Source of the DNA: Gymnopilus junonius
Taxonomy: Eukaryota > Basidiomycota > Agaricomycetes > Agaricales > Galerinaceae
Assembly: GCA_015501075.1 (NCBI GenBank)
Contig: JADNYJ010000007.1
Span: 496,001 to 560,000 of the forward strand
Direction of reading: 5' to 3'
DNA: 64,000 nt
Part shown: positions 34,166-45,832 of the stretch, piece after piece
Numbering within the stretch: position 1 is the first letter of the stretch
How the letters are laid out: each line of letters begins with the position of its first letter
Notes under the pieces: generated by a model
The model's database searches: none
Seen by the model: the letters and a program-made list of their open reading frames with translations, nothing else
What the model was told of the DNA's origin: nothing
Translations under genes and position numbers: made by a program

Positions 34166-36333
34166 ATGGATAGGACAGATGAAGTCGTGCTTCTACTAAC
34201 TGTGGCAGCAATGTTGCTCTTGTATTTTGGCAACAGGGTACACCGTTCTTTGCCCTATCCTCCAGGTCCCAGGAAATTACCACTGCTCGGAAACCTGCTT
34301 GATTTTCCCCTCAGTTTTAGTTGGGAGACTTATGCGCGGTGGAGCAAAGACCACAGTGAATTTATTTTTTCTTTTGCTGGAATACTACTCATAAAGCATG
34401 GTTTTGCAGATTCAGACATTATTCACCTCCGTGCTGCTGGCAGAGACTTTATTGTTCTGAATTCTTTAACAGCCGCTACTGATCTCCTTGATAAGAAATC
34501 AGTAATCTATTCAGGAAGGTGTGTGTATGATATCCTCAACAGAACAAGGTGTACTTATCCTGAACATACTTTAGACCTCAGCACACCATGGTAACTGAAC
34601 TGTAAGTTGTGGCCATGTCAATTGATCAAATCTTGAACCTTCCTTTTCTACAACGTAGTATGGGTTGGAATTGGGTGTTTTCCGCTATGCCCTACGGAGA
34701 ACGCTGGAAACAGCGCCGAAGGTTATTCCAGCAATATTTCAGCAACCGAAACGTCGCTTCATACCGAATCAAAGAATTAAAATTTGTGCGGAAGGCTTTG
34801 TGTCGACTACTAGACCACCCCAATGATTTATTTGGGATCATCCGGCAGTAAGTGCTATCATTCAAGACGGGAATGGTAGTTCTGACGGTCCTTAACACCT
34901 CAATATCTCGAAGTTCAATAGGAGGCGTTGCAATCTCATTGGCTTATGGCTTGAAGATTCGTGACAGCAATGATCTGTTCATTAATCTGGCAGAACGTGC
35001 TTTGCAAACCGCACTCGAGGCGACTCTTCCGGGGGCGTTCCTAGTCGACTTCATTCCATGGCTGAAGTACGTTCCTGAATGGATGCCTGGTGCTGGTTTT
35101 CAGAAGAAAGCAAGGATGTGGAAAAAGTTACAGGAAGAAATGCATGAGCTGCCTTATTCTGAGGCAGTGAAAAACTTAGTCTGTTTGGTCCATCCTGCTG
35201 TAGGCGATGACATACTGATATATTGGAAAATAGGCTTCAGGTACAGCAGACCCATCTCTTACTTCGAACTCTCTGGAAAAATTGGACGACAGCCTCAATG
35301 TTGAGCACCAAGAAGAAATTATAAAAGACACAGCTGGAATCGTGTTTGCAGGTGAGGCCTTTTGATTATTTGCACTGTCACATTTTAATCAAGAACCATT
35401 TCGATAGCCGGTACTGACACAACTATGGCAGCTATGCAAACATTCTTCGCAGCAATGCTTTGCTACCCAGAAGTGCAAAAGAATGCCCAAGCCGAGTTGG
35501 ATCGCGTCCTTGAAGGAAGGATGCCCGAATTCGACGATGAACCAAATCTGCCATATCTTTCTGTAGTCATCAAAGAAGTTATGAGGTATTTGATTTACTT
35601 CACTACTTGTGCTCCTTTTACTGACAGTCTGCTTGTAGATGGAAGCCGGTCGTCCCTTTGGGTTGTTTCTCTAATATTTCCATCTTGTGTTCTGTCTTTA
35701 ATCTTGTCATTACCACTTAGGTGTACCCCATCAAGTAACCGATGATGATGTGTACGAGGGCTATCACATTCCTAAGGGAGCCTTCGTCATTGCGAATGCA
35801 TGGTAAATAAAAAATTTCCCAATATACATTTCGATCTTGATTTTCCCGTCGTCTTAGGGCAATGCTCCAAAACGAGGAAGACTATCCCGATCCGTCCTCC
35901 TTCAAACCAGAACGCTTCTTGACACCCGACGGACAGTTGAACCCTGCAGTACGCGACCCCAATTTAATGGCATTCGGGTTCGGCCGCCGGTTCGTACTAT
36001 GATGCTGATTGCTTTCTTTATGAACCTTACCTTTATCTTAAGGATATGCCCGGGCTCTAATGTTGCGCTGTCACTTCTATGGATCTGGATCGCTTCGTTC
36101 CTAACGACCTTTGACATCTCGAATCCTTTGGATGACGACGGTGTACCAGTTGATCCATCCATCAAGTACGATGGTGCACTGAGCCTCACATTGCAAGTCC
36201 TTTGCATACATACTGGAGAGGGATATATCATTTACCTTGAATCAGCCATCCCCTGCCTTTCAAGTGCACCATAAAGCCGCGATCCAAAGCCTCCGAAGAG
36301 TTAATCCGGTCTCAAGTGCACACTGACATTTAG
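34166..36333 (+). CDS. Cytochrome P450 monooxygenase, copy 5 (intact)
   Basis: Twelve exons with no frame error: the only fully clean P450 here. Anchor [20 protein letters not shown], hinge [32 protein letters not shown]-helix AGTDTTM, ExxR KEVMRW, FKPERFL, heme loop FGFGRRICPG (second half at about 36042). The last intron uses a GC donor (GCAAGT at about 36193). In the other copies the same intron has a GT donor. The start at 34166 gives a normal anchor; the frame is open a little further upstream without another ATG. Likely an ER-bound oxidase of specialised metabolism; substrate unknown. Confidence 0.92.
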
Positions 36334-37123
36334 ACTTCAAATTTCGTGCTTGTAATTTCTTCGACATGTATGTGGGCTTCGAATTAATTCCTTTGCATCA
36401 GATTCACGCGCATTACGACGATACAGCATTTCAAATGACGGAACAGAGAATGGAGACTCCTAAGTAGAGATATTTGGATGAACTTACGACGGCACCATAA
36501 ATTGTGGTAAATCGAGGTGGGACCCGAGAGGAAGGTCCGGGAAGTCCAGAGATCACATCTAATTCTGGCTGGGAAGTGATGTGGGCTGTGTGAAGGTGAC
36601 TGAAGAGTCGGAAAATACATTGGACATGTTTTCCTGAGGTTAATTGAGGTGTTTCTCACAGAAAAAAATTTCAGGTTAACACAGAAAGAATAGCATATTT
36701 TGAGCATACTTTGAACAAAGACAATTTGTCAGCCTCCTGACTGAGTGTCTGACTCGTTGAAAGAACGTAACCCATGAATGGCGACCAACCTATCTATGGG
36801 AATAATTCCTTGGAAGGGAAGGAGCTGAACGAACGCCCATCATTTTCGATCACGTCATACTGATGCAGTGAGATATGAATTTTGAATGTAACTGACAAAA
36901 GAGTTGAGGAAATGGTCCTCAGATACATGATATGATACACGATACGGAAAAAGAGGTCATCGAAAACATCATACAGACAATTGCAATTATTTAATGATTA
37001 AAAGTTCCGACATCCACACGCAAAATGTCAATGAGTTCATACGACACAGTGACCATGGTCCGTCCGACAAACTGCCTCTAAGTCCATTACACCATAAGGT
37101 AGGTGGCCAGGCTACGACAGGTA
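36334..37123. other. Intergenic with promoter remnant of a lost small-secreted-protein gene
   Basis: Sequence at about 36725-36870 (GTCAGCCTCCTGACTGAGTG, then ACCAACCTATCTATGGGA) matches the region upstream of the secreted protein gene at about 30885-31025. The coding part of that second copy is absent or unrecognisable at 36340-36720. Confidence 0.55.
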
Positions 37124-38615
37124 TCATGCGTATGCCTTCACATCCTCATGGGTAGGCCCGGCAGGTTCATCGGACGCAGCAAGGTTGCACTGGTGGAATG
37201 CACGGACTTGGTCTGGCTTGAATGCTCCTACGACGGTATGCAGTAGCCCGCGATTATGGAAGAGGACGAAGTCATTCTCTTGCCTGAATGGAAATAAAAG
37301 AGTGTGATTTTAAGGAAAGTATAGAAGACGCGCAACGGCAGACGAACCAATCGTGAGGGTAAACAAGCTTAATCATCGCATATAATCAGCTTTCAAACCC
37401 AAGATGACGAGGAAAAACATGACGGCTTACTGATGGAGCAATACCAGGCCGTTGCATCTTGTATAAAAGTTCACGGACTTCCTTAAGGTCGGTTATATGC
37501 TCGCCGTCAGGGTACAATGCGCCTTCACGGTTTGCGCCTTCTGGAAGAGGGTCGACCAGGAGCTCCATAGCACCACAGGGGTGTACTTGGAAATGTAGGT
37601 CGCCAGTCGCGGGGTTCTTCCAAAGCTACAGGCCGTTAATGAATTCCAAATTCAGAGCAAGACATCCAACTCAACATACCACAGGCAGGACTTTAATCTT
37701 TGACTCCTCCCAAGGTGGTAGCTCTTCCAAAGGCATTTCCAGCCCTTCACTCTCAATCCCCAGAGCAGTCGACATCGCATGGGCAGGTGCCATCCACACA
37801 TACGGATGAGGCGCATACTTGACCTTTGACCGCACCGCCAGGCTCTTCAACTCCTTTGGCAAGATGTCAAACATCACCTTCCCTGATACGAACGCCGTTG
37901 TCCCTAGTGGCACCTCGAGCTCATCCCCTGTCCCATCATCGTACCTACACAATTGGCCTGGGCCCTGAGGAACCGACAGCCCATAAAGCGTCGTCACCTT
38001 GGGCGGGTTCAGGTCGTACAACGCAGCATCGATATGCCACCTGTAGAACCTCGTGACGCCCTTCTCTTCATCCTCGGGCGAGACCCGGGTTTTGTGGAAG
38101 GTGGTATGGGAGGGGTGTTTGAGCTTGGCTTCGGCGAGCCCTTCGTGGTTGTATACTGTGCCGTTGCCGATGAGTTGGACTTGGGGGACAGAGGGGATGG
38201 TTTTGAGGTCGGGGTGAAGGATAGATTTTTTGGTTTCGCCTGTTTTGTTGTTGCCGTGGCCGTAGCTCTTGGATTGGGGGTCGAAAGCCTGCAAATAGGG
38301 GCTGATCAGCTCAGGCACACACGAGTCAAGTTTAAATGACGTTACCTTTGTCAATGCGTATTGTTGTGCTGGGCTCACATTCGCATTCCTGAATAAAAGT
38401 GCACCATGCTGATGTGCCAGATATTTGCATAAGAACGGGTCGATATCATGGAGCGGATCAAACAAACACACCTTGTACAGCGCCTGCTCGATCTCCTTGA
38501 ACAGCTCAGGACTCACATCAGCCGGATTGACGCCCTTCACCTCCCTCCCAAAGTCAGCAAGCTTGGAAGCGTCCGCAGAGGCAGGTAGTGGAAGAGGAAC
38601 GAGCTCAATAGCCAT
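37124..38615 (-). CDS. xanA: Fe(II)/2-oxoglutarate-dependent dioxygenase, xanthine dioxygenase (XanA)-like
   Basis: Six exons join cleanly: MAIELVPLPLPASADASKL at the start, HGALLFRNANVSPAQQYAL, YGHGNNKTGETKKSILHPDL, PQVQLIGNGTVYNHEGL, then the Fe-binding HxD in RWHIDAALYDLNPPK. The distal His lies in FHNRGLLHTVVGAF, and the protein ends VKAYA. This is a TauD/TfdA-fold enzyme, and the HGNNKTG to IGNG block is what I know from fungal XanA/Xan1, which converts xanthine to uric acid using 2-oxoglutarate. A changed substrate is possible because the gene sits in, and was duplicated with, a P450 array. TATATAAG lies about 70 bases upstream (38686-38693). The stop is at 37124-37126. Confidence 0.85.
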
Positions 38616-38685
38616 GGTGGAGGTAATGGGAGGTGTTGGATGATAAGCTGGGTCAGTGCGCATGCAAGATCCGAAGTGACGCTGC

Positions 38686-38693
38686 TTATATAC
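38686..38693 (-). promoter_or_regulatory. TATA box of the dioxygenase gene
   Basis: TATATAAG on the minus strand, about 70 bases before the ATG at 38615. Confidence 0.5.
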
Positions 38694-39167
38694 TCTGGCC
38701 GTCCCGGTTGTTCGGGGAAAGATGCTGATACTGACAGAACAACGCGGACTAACCACACGCCAGAGGGGTGACATGACCACATTGGATAGATATCGGATAA
38801 TGCAGTCAGTGGCGAGAGAGGAGCCTAGAGTTCTACTTATCGACTATCTTATCTTATCCAGGAGTATTTTCATTTTCAAAATCAATTCGCTCCTCGTAAA
38901 ATCGTTCAGGTTCATGGGCTGGAATGGAGGACAGGTTTCTATGCTGGATATTCGATGCGACACCAACAGACATACAACAGTATTTGGACGATCAAGCCAA
39001 TCTCTCGACACATCTTCGTTATCCTCATCGAAACACAAGCAGCGATGTTGATGTTTTCAAATTTTGGCGTGTTGCATGGGCATAAAGCAATAGAGGGCGG
39101 ACATACATACAACCGTGCATGAGAAAGCGTAAGGTAAAAGAAGAAAAACCGGGTAATGCCATTCCAG
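38694..39167. other. Intergenic, nothing recognised
   Basis: Upstream of the dioxygenase gene and downstream of the eL21 gene (both minus). Short open frames only. Confidence 0.4.
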
Positions 39168-39854
39168 TTAGATAGTGGTCTCGTAAGGAACGGGGGTCAT
39201 CGTCTGGGGAGTGTTCTCCTTGGTGCTGACAACGTGAGATTCCCGAGGCTGAGCAGGGATACGGCGGAGGTTGATGCGCTCTGAAGTTAGTTGGAAAGAT
39301 TGCCACAAGATCAGCATCCCATTACAAACTGCGAAATACAACCCAACTCACCGCCCTTCTCCTTAGCAGCGGCATGTGCATCGTGGTTAGCCTTCACTCG
39401 GTCCAAGAACTCCTGACGGCATTTTGAGTGACGGACGTGCTCGACACGGAGGTTCACTCGCTTCTCGAGGTAAGCGGTTGCCGACGACCTTGTACACAAT
39501 AACACCGACAGCAGAAGGGGTGACGTTGTAGACAATACCGGTGCGGCTAGTGGAATAAAATACCAGAAATTTAGCAAACCTCAAGCGGGGTATTCTAAGA
39601 TCAATTGACTAACCCATGGTAGTATTTGTGGGGCATACCCTTTTGTTGGGCGGCGTTGGCCTTGATGTCAACGATGTCTCCTACATGGTAGTTGATGAGG
39701 AAAGTCGACAGCTTAACGGGACCGTGCTCTAAAACACCACAAAATTTCGGGTCAGCTCCCCTCCACCAATACCAAGCTCGATGAAAAGCGCACCCTTGAA
39801 GCCCCGCTTGAACATGTGGCGCGTGCGCGCGCGGTAACCGAAGGAGTGAGGCAT
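39168..39854 (-). CDS. RPL21: 60S ribosomal protein L21 (eL21)
   Basis: Four exons on the minus strand (39794-39854, 39614-39728, 39352-39546, and 39168 to about 39281). Start [20 protein letters not shown], then [60 protein letters not shown], and the end [14 protein letters not shown], matching eL21 over its whole length. One extra T near 39472, between VVGNR and YLEKRV, breaks the frame in exon 3. The exon length is one over the phase needed. Since this is an essential ribosomal gene, an assembly error is by far the best explanation. Confidence 0.95.
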
Positions 39855-40170
39855 CTTGAGGACTACCAGAAATCGGTGAGCTCGTCGTACAGCACACGGT
39901 CAAAGGCCCGACTTACAAGGGGCGTTGTCGTTATCCTATCCGGTGTCGAGGGGCAACTACAATTTGGTGTGGACCGGCAATTGCCGAGTGGCTGCCGTGT
40001 TCTGTACAGTTGTGGCTGTGCCATGGAGTCTATTCTGTTTGCATCTCTTTGGCTATCCCACCCAATTGGACGTCCCAAGAGGTTTCGAGGTCCTGTTTCC
40101 CGCCTCCTCAAGACTCACAAACTTAACGTCGTCGTCGTCGCTGTCGACTTCGTTCTTATAATCCCCAAAA
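39855..40170. promoter_or_regulatory. Shared divergent promoter of eL21 and uS4 genes
   Basis: Only 316 bases separate the two ATGs of oppositely directed ribosomal protein genes, so both 5' UTRs and promoters lie here. A GTCGTCGTCGTCGCTGTC triplet run is at about 40126-40144. No TATA box is obvious. Confidence 0.65.
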
Positions 40171-41056
40171 ATGCCCAGGTAATGTCCTCGCTGTCCTTTC
40201 ATAGCCCACTAAAGATGTTAACGATGTCGAGACCAGGGCTCCAAGAAACCACTCCAAGACGTGAGTCTACTTTTTCGCATCTAGGTCTCCTCAAGATCCA
40301 CTGGCAAGTGGAGGGTGATAGCAGTTGTGCTGACAAGCCAATGCTCCCATTGTTACTTTTTGTAACAAATTTACAGTTACAATGTTCCCCGTCGTCCCTT
40401 CGGTTCGGCTCGTCTCGACGCTGAGCTAAAGGTATCGTCAATTTTATTCCGAGTCCTACAAAATAAGAAGAACTGACGGAATGTTTTTCTCTATAGCTCG
40501 CCGGTGAATACGGTCTCCGCAACAAGCGCGAGATCTGGCGTATCGCCCTGATCCTGTCCAAGATTCGTCGTGCTGCCCGTGAGCTGCTCAAGCTCGACGA
40601 CAAAGACCCCAAGCGTCTCTTCGAGGGTAACGCCCTCATTCGCCGTCTCGTGCGAATCGGTGTGCTCGACGAAACCCGCATGCGTCTCGATTACGTGCTT
40701 GCCCTCAAGATTGAAGATTTCTTGGAGCGAAGGCTGCAGACCCAGGTCTTCAAGAGCGGATTGGCCAAGAGCATTCACCACGCTCGTGTTCTTATCAGGC
40801 AGAGGCACATCCGGTACGTTCATATTGTTTTACTGTTCTTGGTTATTTTGTTACTGATCAAGTTCTTATTATCTGCAGTGTTGGCAAGCAGATTGTCAAC
40901 GCCCCATCTTTCGTCGTCCGTCTCGACTCCCAAAAGCATATTGACTTTGCGCTCACCTCTCCCTATGGTGGAGGCCGCCCTGGTCGCGTCAAGCGCAAGC
41001 GCATTGCCGCTGCTGCCAAGAAGGAGGAGGGTGGTGATGAGGATGAGGAGGAGTAG
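40171..41056 (+). CDS. RPS9: 40S ribosomal protein S9 (uS4)
   Basis: Five exons (40171-40178, 40237-40260, 40377-40431, 40497-40813, 40879-41056) join cleanly. [20 protein letters not shown] is followed by [40 protein letters not shown], the S4 RNA-binding domain [20 protein letters not shown] and [15 protein letters not shown], and an acidic C-terminus ending GGDEDEEE. Exon 1 codes for only 2.7 residues, and the very short first exons are typical of ribosomal protein genes in basidiomycetes. The protein binds 18S rRNA early in small-subunit assembly. Confidence 0.97.
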
Positions 41057-41234
41057 ACTATTTGCCAGTAGCTTCCCTCCCGTATGCTTTCTTGTGTATT
41101 GTATGTTATCGACTATGTGCCACCATGATGCATGCATGCTTCTCGCACTTGTAAGATGATGAGAATCAGGTTTTGTTCAGGTCTTGTATGTACTACAGAA
41201 CTGATTATTTTGTGCGAGGAAACTCTGAGTATCA

Positions 41235-43868
41235 CTATGAAAAGCCTGTTTGCATTGAAGGCTCGAATATGGGGAATGGATGTGCTTCTGTATTGAGGAT
41301 ATATTCTACAGCAATGACAGACCGTCAGTAAACAGTGTTCGGTCTGATAATGCAAAATACCTACTATCCAATGGTATAACATCCGAGCTTGAGAAAAGTA
41401 AATACAAATACTTGAGCGTCTCACTCTGTAAACATACCGTCAGAACATATTCAAGTCTCTCCGGAACAAAACACTCACCAAAAAGAAAGTTTCCATCCTA
41501 TCCTCTTGCCTAGCCGGGTTCTCATCCACATTGATAATTGTCGCGTACCCGCCATCCGCAACGCGGCAGTGGGTGTCGATTGCGTGGAAGATGCTCCAGC
41601 CATGGTCCCTGTACCGTTGATCGCCTGTCAGTCTGTATGCGATGAAGAGGGATTCAACAGTCTCGGGCGGAGCATGTATCGAGCGTCGTATGGCGGAAAT
41701 TCTCCAACCCTGGCAGTGAAGGTTCAAATAAATGAATTGAAAGGGGGAAAGGAGGATACTTACGCCGCGCCTTTGATGTACCAATCTGAGGGTGCACCTG
41801 CGTAACCGTCCATGCCATCGCTTGGTACACGGAAATACACGACTTCAGGAGACAGACCCCTGCATAATTCGAGGTCAAAAATAACAGAAAAGATGTCAGC
41901 GTTATTTGCACATCGAAACCCAAAGGAATATAAGAGGGACTGACGTCTGGGTATCATGTGTGTTCATACAAGTCTTGATGAGCTCCATGCCCGTCTTCCA
42001 ATCTCGCAATCCTTTCTCTGAGAGTTCTTCGGGACGTGGGGATGGAGACTGGATGTACCAGTGCGCCTGTGCGTGTTGCGCCGAGCATGAAGATCCGCCG
42101 AAGAAGCATACGAGGTGGTCTTTGGTGTGAGACGCCATGATCTGGGGGATAATAAAACATAAGGTTGAAAACAAATGGCTAGAATGGGGGCAAACTCACA
42201 ACTCCATTTGTCCGTCCTCTGTACGAGTTCGGACGTAAATCATCTTATTACCCATGCTCTGCTGAATGAGGTATTTGTGGACGGCATCCATCGCATCTTC
42301 GTACATCTGCAGAAGTAAACTCCCTCGGTGAGCCCCTTTCATATCAAGAAATCTTGGAGCGCACCTCGCGATAAACAGGTTCAGAATTGTTCTGCACAGT
42401 AGAATAACCGTCAAGGTTGTGTTTAGGAGGGAAAAGGTATAAACCTACAGTCTGGAGGTACTGTTTCAATAGGTATTCGTAGAACGAATCTCCTCGAGAT
42501 CCAAGTCGTATTGATGAGGTCTCATACTGTCCATCTTCAACGCTACACAAGAGTTAGTGATGTAAAGATAAAATGTATGAGTCAACTAACCCCATGAATA
42601 TCGACGCTAGCCCATGTGGAAGTCGAGCACGTTTAACCACTTTCATGACCTGTTGTTGAAGAAAGGGATGGCCATGAGCACAAAGAAACAAAAGCAAGGG
42701 GAGGAAGACAGCAACACATTTTCGACAGCACGCCAATAGGCCTCGTTGCCCGTCAAGTAGCTCAAATAGCGGAACTCCAGTTGCAAGGTAGCAACTTCTG
42801 CTATACTGACCAAGTAAGGAAAGTCGGTGGCTTGGTACCCCTTGCGTTCGAAGAGATTGACTGCTGGCAGTGGTATCCCACAGGAGTGTCGAAAGCAGGC
42901 AGCATCCGGTCTGCAAGGTCAATAGCCTTGTCGAGGTAAAGCGGGTCATTGTCGGATAGGTGGTACGCCGAGAGGAGACCTCCTAGCACACGAATTGTGG
43001 TCTACGCCGAGTACAACATGAGTGTTGAAATATCAAAGACAGAGGATAAAAAAACGCACCTCGAAGGTACTAAACTTAGCGTCGCGGTCGAAGGATAGCT
43101 CATCCTCTACCCACTTCCGTGCACGAACATATTCATCACCAAGTCCATGATTTGCAGAGAATCGAGCACGTCCACGACCATGTATCCGATTCCTCCTGCT
43201 TCTGTGAGATTAGACCCATTCTTGCTGAGAGGGTGGTATTCGTCGTCACCCATGGCATTCTTTTCTGGAATTCAAAGTAATATAATCCGTCAGGTTGGGA
43301 TGTCTATCTTCCAGCGACAAAAGAGATGTACCGTAGGCGTGCCATGAGTGCTGTGAAGCTTCGTCAGGCGAAGGACCTGCGTAAATGGGATTCACCTTAC
43401 TCACCTTGAATGCCAACACTACAGCGTCGCGCTTGGTGGCGTCGGCTGGTAAATATGTTAATACTGGTTGGCGAGCTGCCGGAGCTGCATCGTAGTGTTC
43501 TGAAAATCCGATCCAGTCGTCTATAAAATTGATAAATATTGAAGGGTTCTACGAATGCAAAGTCAGTCGTAGCCAAAGTCTAGAAAGGGCTCGGGGTTCA
43601 CTAGATAAAGATAGATCCCAACAGCGAAGAGAACAGGTATCCAAACGAATGTCGTTAATAAAGACGAGGCAGAATCGACATCGCCCGCTGTCGCGCCCTA
43701 CGTTCAGAAAAGCACAAGAATAGACCTGCTGTGAGCACTCAGATCCATCTTCCAAAGTCCAAATTTACATACCTGATCCTTGGTCTGTTTCGAGACCTCC
43801 TGGGTCTTTTTGTGAGAATCCGAGTCTTTTCTAGGTTTCTTGCGTGCGCGAGTGTCGATGGAAACCAT
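41235..43868 (-). CDS. ER mannosyl-oligosaccharide 1,2-alpha-mannosidase, GH47
   Basis: Many exons on the minus strand. A short basic cytosolic tail ([17 protein letters not shown]) is followed by one signal-anchor helix ([19 protein letters not shown]), so it is a type II ER/Golgi protein. The catalytic (alpha/alpha)7 domain is marked by [98 protein letters not shown] and the end [13 protein letters not shown], the region carrying the Ca2+-binding Thr. One base is missing near 42875 ([14 protein letters not shown]). It trims mannose from N-glycans for maturation and ERAD. An upstream in-frame ATG exists at 43934. Confidence 0.93.
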
Positions 43869-44123
43869 AATTAATGGTGAATGGCTGAGGGAGATGAGGC
43901 GTTGATCATTACCTGGCGCCTTCCTGGGAGCCAAAAGTTGAAAGACGGTTCGATCAACGGCAACGGATGTAGCTGATGCCCCGGATCAAAGTGCGCGACA
44001 GGTCCGAGTCAGTTCTTTGCTTGTTTCTGTTTTTCCACCTGGCTTGGCCCTTGAGGGCTCCCAGCCTCCCCTCGCCTAAAGTTCCAGTGGTAGACTGGAG
44101 GTATCACGGTTCTCTCAAGTGTC

Positions 44124-44650
44124 ATGCGTCCAATATCTGCTGTGCGACTCGCTTTACGGCGGTCATTTATACCCATTTCGTTCCCAGATACCAAAGACCC
44201 ACCATTTTTATGAAGCACCAGTTGCTTTTAGCTCGACTATCTCCTATTCGAACCCTTCAAACAGCAGCTTCTTCTAAGGAGGTTCCGCAGCCTGTGATCT
44301 CCTTTGAAGAGCTTCCTGCGAACGCCACGTTCGAGGAAGAGGAGGTGCCGGAATATGATCCCAAGGCCTTCTTTCCTGTGAAGCTTGGGGAGGTCATTTG
44401 CGGTGAGTATCCGTGTAGCTTGGACATTCCTTGATTAAAGGCCATGCCTCACAGAGATGATGCATACTTGGACTTTGAAGGTCTGTACCTTGGCAAAAGT
44501 TGACAGCGTCGTAACTCCCCAGTACGAGAACGAAATCGCTGCTTCCAGACATCTTCAGGAAGTGTGCGCTGATGATGAAGGCCAGCAGTATGTGCGGACA
44601 GTTCTAGATGATTTCGTTGTTACTGGTCCTCATGGGCAGCACCTTGCCCA
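44124..44650 (+). pseudogene. SRPK-like kinase, 5' fragment (inverted paralogue)
   Basis: Its opening (MRPISAVRLALRRSFIP) and the later block FEELPANATFEEEEVPEYDP pair with the kinase at 47433 (minus), which has MRSRFAVRL and FKELPADATFEEEEIPEYDS. After one intron the sequence skips the exon with the Gly-rich loop and continues with TLKVCTLAKVDSVVTPQYEN and VRTVLDDFVVTGPHGQH. Similarity stops there. The ATP-binding loop and all catalytic-loop motifs are missing, and the first frame is closed by TGA. It cannot encode an active kinase. Confidence 0.8.
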
Positions 44651-44917
44651 TCAGCTTCTGTTTGAGTGTTACCATCATTTCGTCAACTCCCGAACTGCCG
44701 ACGGAGAAAGAGGATACAATCTAAACGAGAGGCAGAAGTCACAACTCTCCTCAAGTGCTTTCAAACCCTTCCACGACCTTTTGTCATTGGGACGCTTGAG
44801 TGGCCTGGCCCTACTGAAGTTCGCTATCATCCTCGCGGCGCTGACCTTAGGCGCCGACATAACCGACCTCATCATGGTCTGGAAACTCTCCGATCAGTCA
44901 ACTATGGAACATATTCA

Positions 44918-45574
44918 ATGAACCTCTTTCTTGGGAACATACGAGTCGGATTTGCTCACAGCAAGTATGATAGCCAACTTCAAATCAGCGACGACAAAGA
45001 ACCAAGATTCGAAGAAACTGAGATTCATTTGGAGATATCTACGGAGATCTTACCTCCCACTCAAACTGGGATAACTATGTTCATCCCGATATCTATATCC
45101 ATCCCCCACAATCCTGATATCTGTACCATCGACGGATTCCTCGCCACACAACATCGTATTGAGTCCTATGACAATTTCCCTTACAAACTTCTGGTCGAAG
45201 ATGCTGCAGGGAACCCCCAATTTCGCACTGAAGACTTGAAATGCCTAACTCGCCGTAACAAAGCACGAAAACTGGCGAGGCTTTTTGTCACCGAAATGGG
45301 CTGGGCAATCGATGTATCTAACGAAGACAAAGGGTTGGGATTTTCTGATATTGCTATGGATACTTGTTTCGATGTCACTATCGAAGAATGGGCATCGATA
45401 CTTTGTAGGAGGTGTAAAGGTTTGGAAGATTTGTTGGCGCCAGAAATTAGGAATGTCAGGTTCAGGGAACCGATATTGTGGGCAGCCCGACATTGGCGAC
45501 ATGGAGGAAGTCCAGAGGTGCATTCAAGACAGGTATCTTCGGCCATGAAGATAGGCGTTTCGAATCCTAGGTGA
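44918..45574 (+). CDS. Hypothetical protein downstream of the kinase fragment
   Basis: A 218-codon open frame starting MNLFLGNIRVGFAHSKYDSQ. The frame is open further upstream to 44666, overlapping another frame that leaves the kinase fragment, so upstream exons may exist. No family recognised; segments such as DLKCLTRRNKARKLARLFVT and EEWASILCRRCKGLEDLLAP suggest a folded helical protein. It could be the real 3' part of a fused gene or chance open sequence. Confidence 0.35.
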   Translation: MNLFLGNIRVGFAHSKYDSQLQISDDKEPRFEETEIHLEISTEILPPTQTGITMFIPISISIPHNPDICTIDGFLATQHRIESYDNFPYKLLVEDAAGNPQFRTEDLKCLTRRNKARKLARLFVTEMGWAIDVSNEDKGLGFSDIAMDTCFDVTIEEWASILCRRCKGLEDLLAPEIRNVRFREPILWAARHWRHGGSPEVHSRQVSSAMKIGVSNPR

Positions 45575-45832
45575 CGTGGAGGCTAGTTGAAATTGTTCTG
45601 TTGCCAGAAGGAAAATCCGCCATATATTTACTGGTGAAACCGTGATCATGACCAGCCTTCGGCCCATTGCCCCTCATCGCCAACCTGTGATTGACTCCTC
45701 GCGGCTCAGTGGGAACTAATGTCGCATCTGAAGGCCATATGGAGAATAACGGTCCTCGTATCCGTAATGTCGACTCGCTTCTGGGAATTTTAAACAATCG
45801 TCACAACAATCTGGGTGAATCATTGGCTGCTC

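Noticed and set aside
44650..45574. A HECT-like ubiquitin ligase domain after the kinase fragment
   Set aside because: A few residues (FKPFHDLLSLGRLSGLALL) looked HECT-like, but the catalytic Cys region and the overall order are missing.
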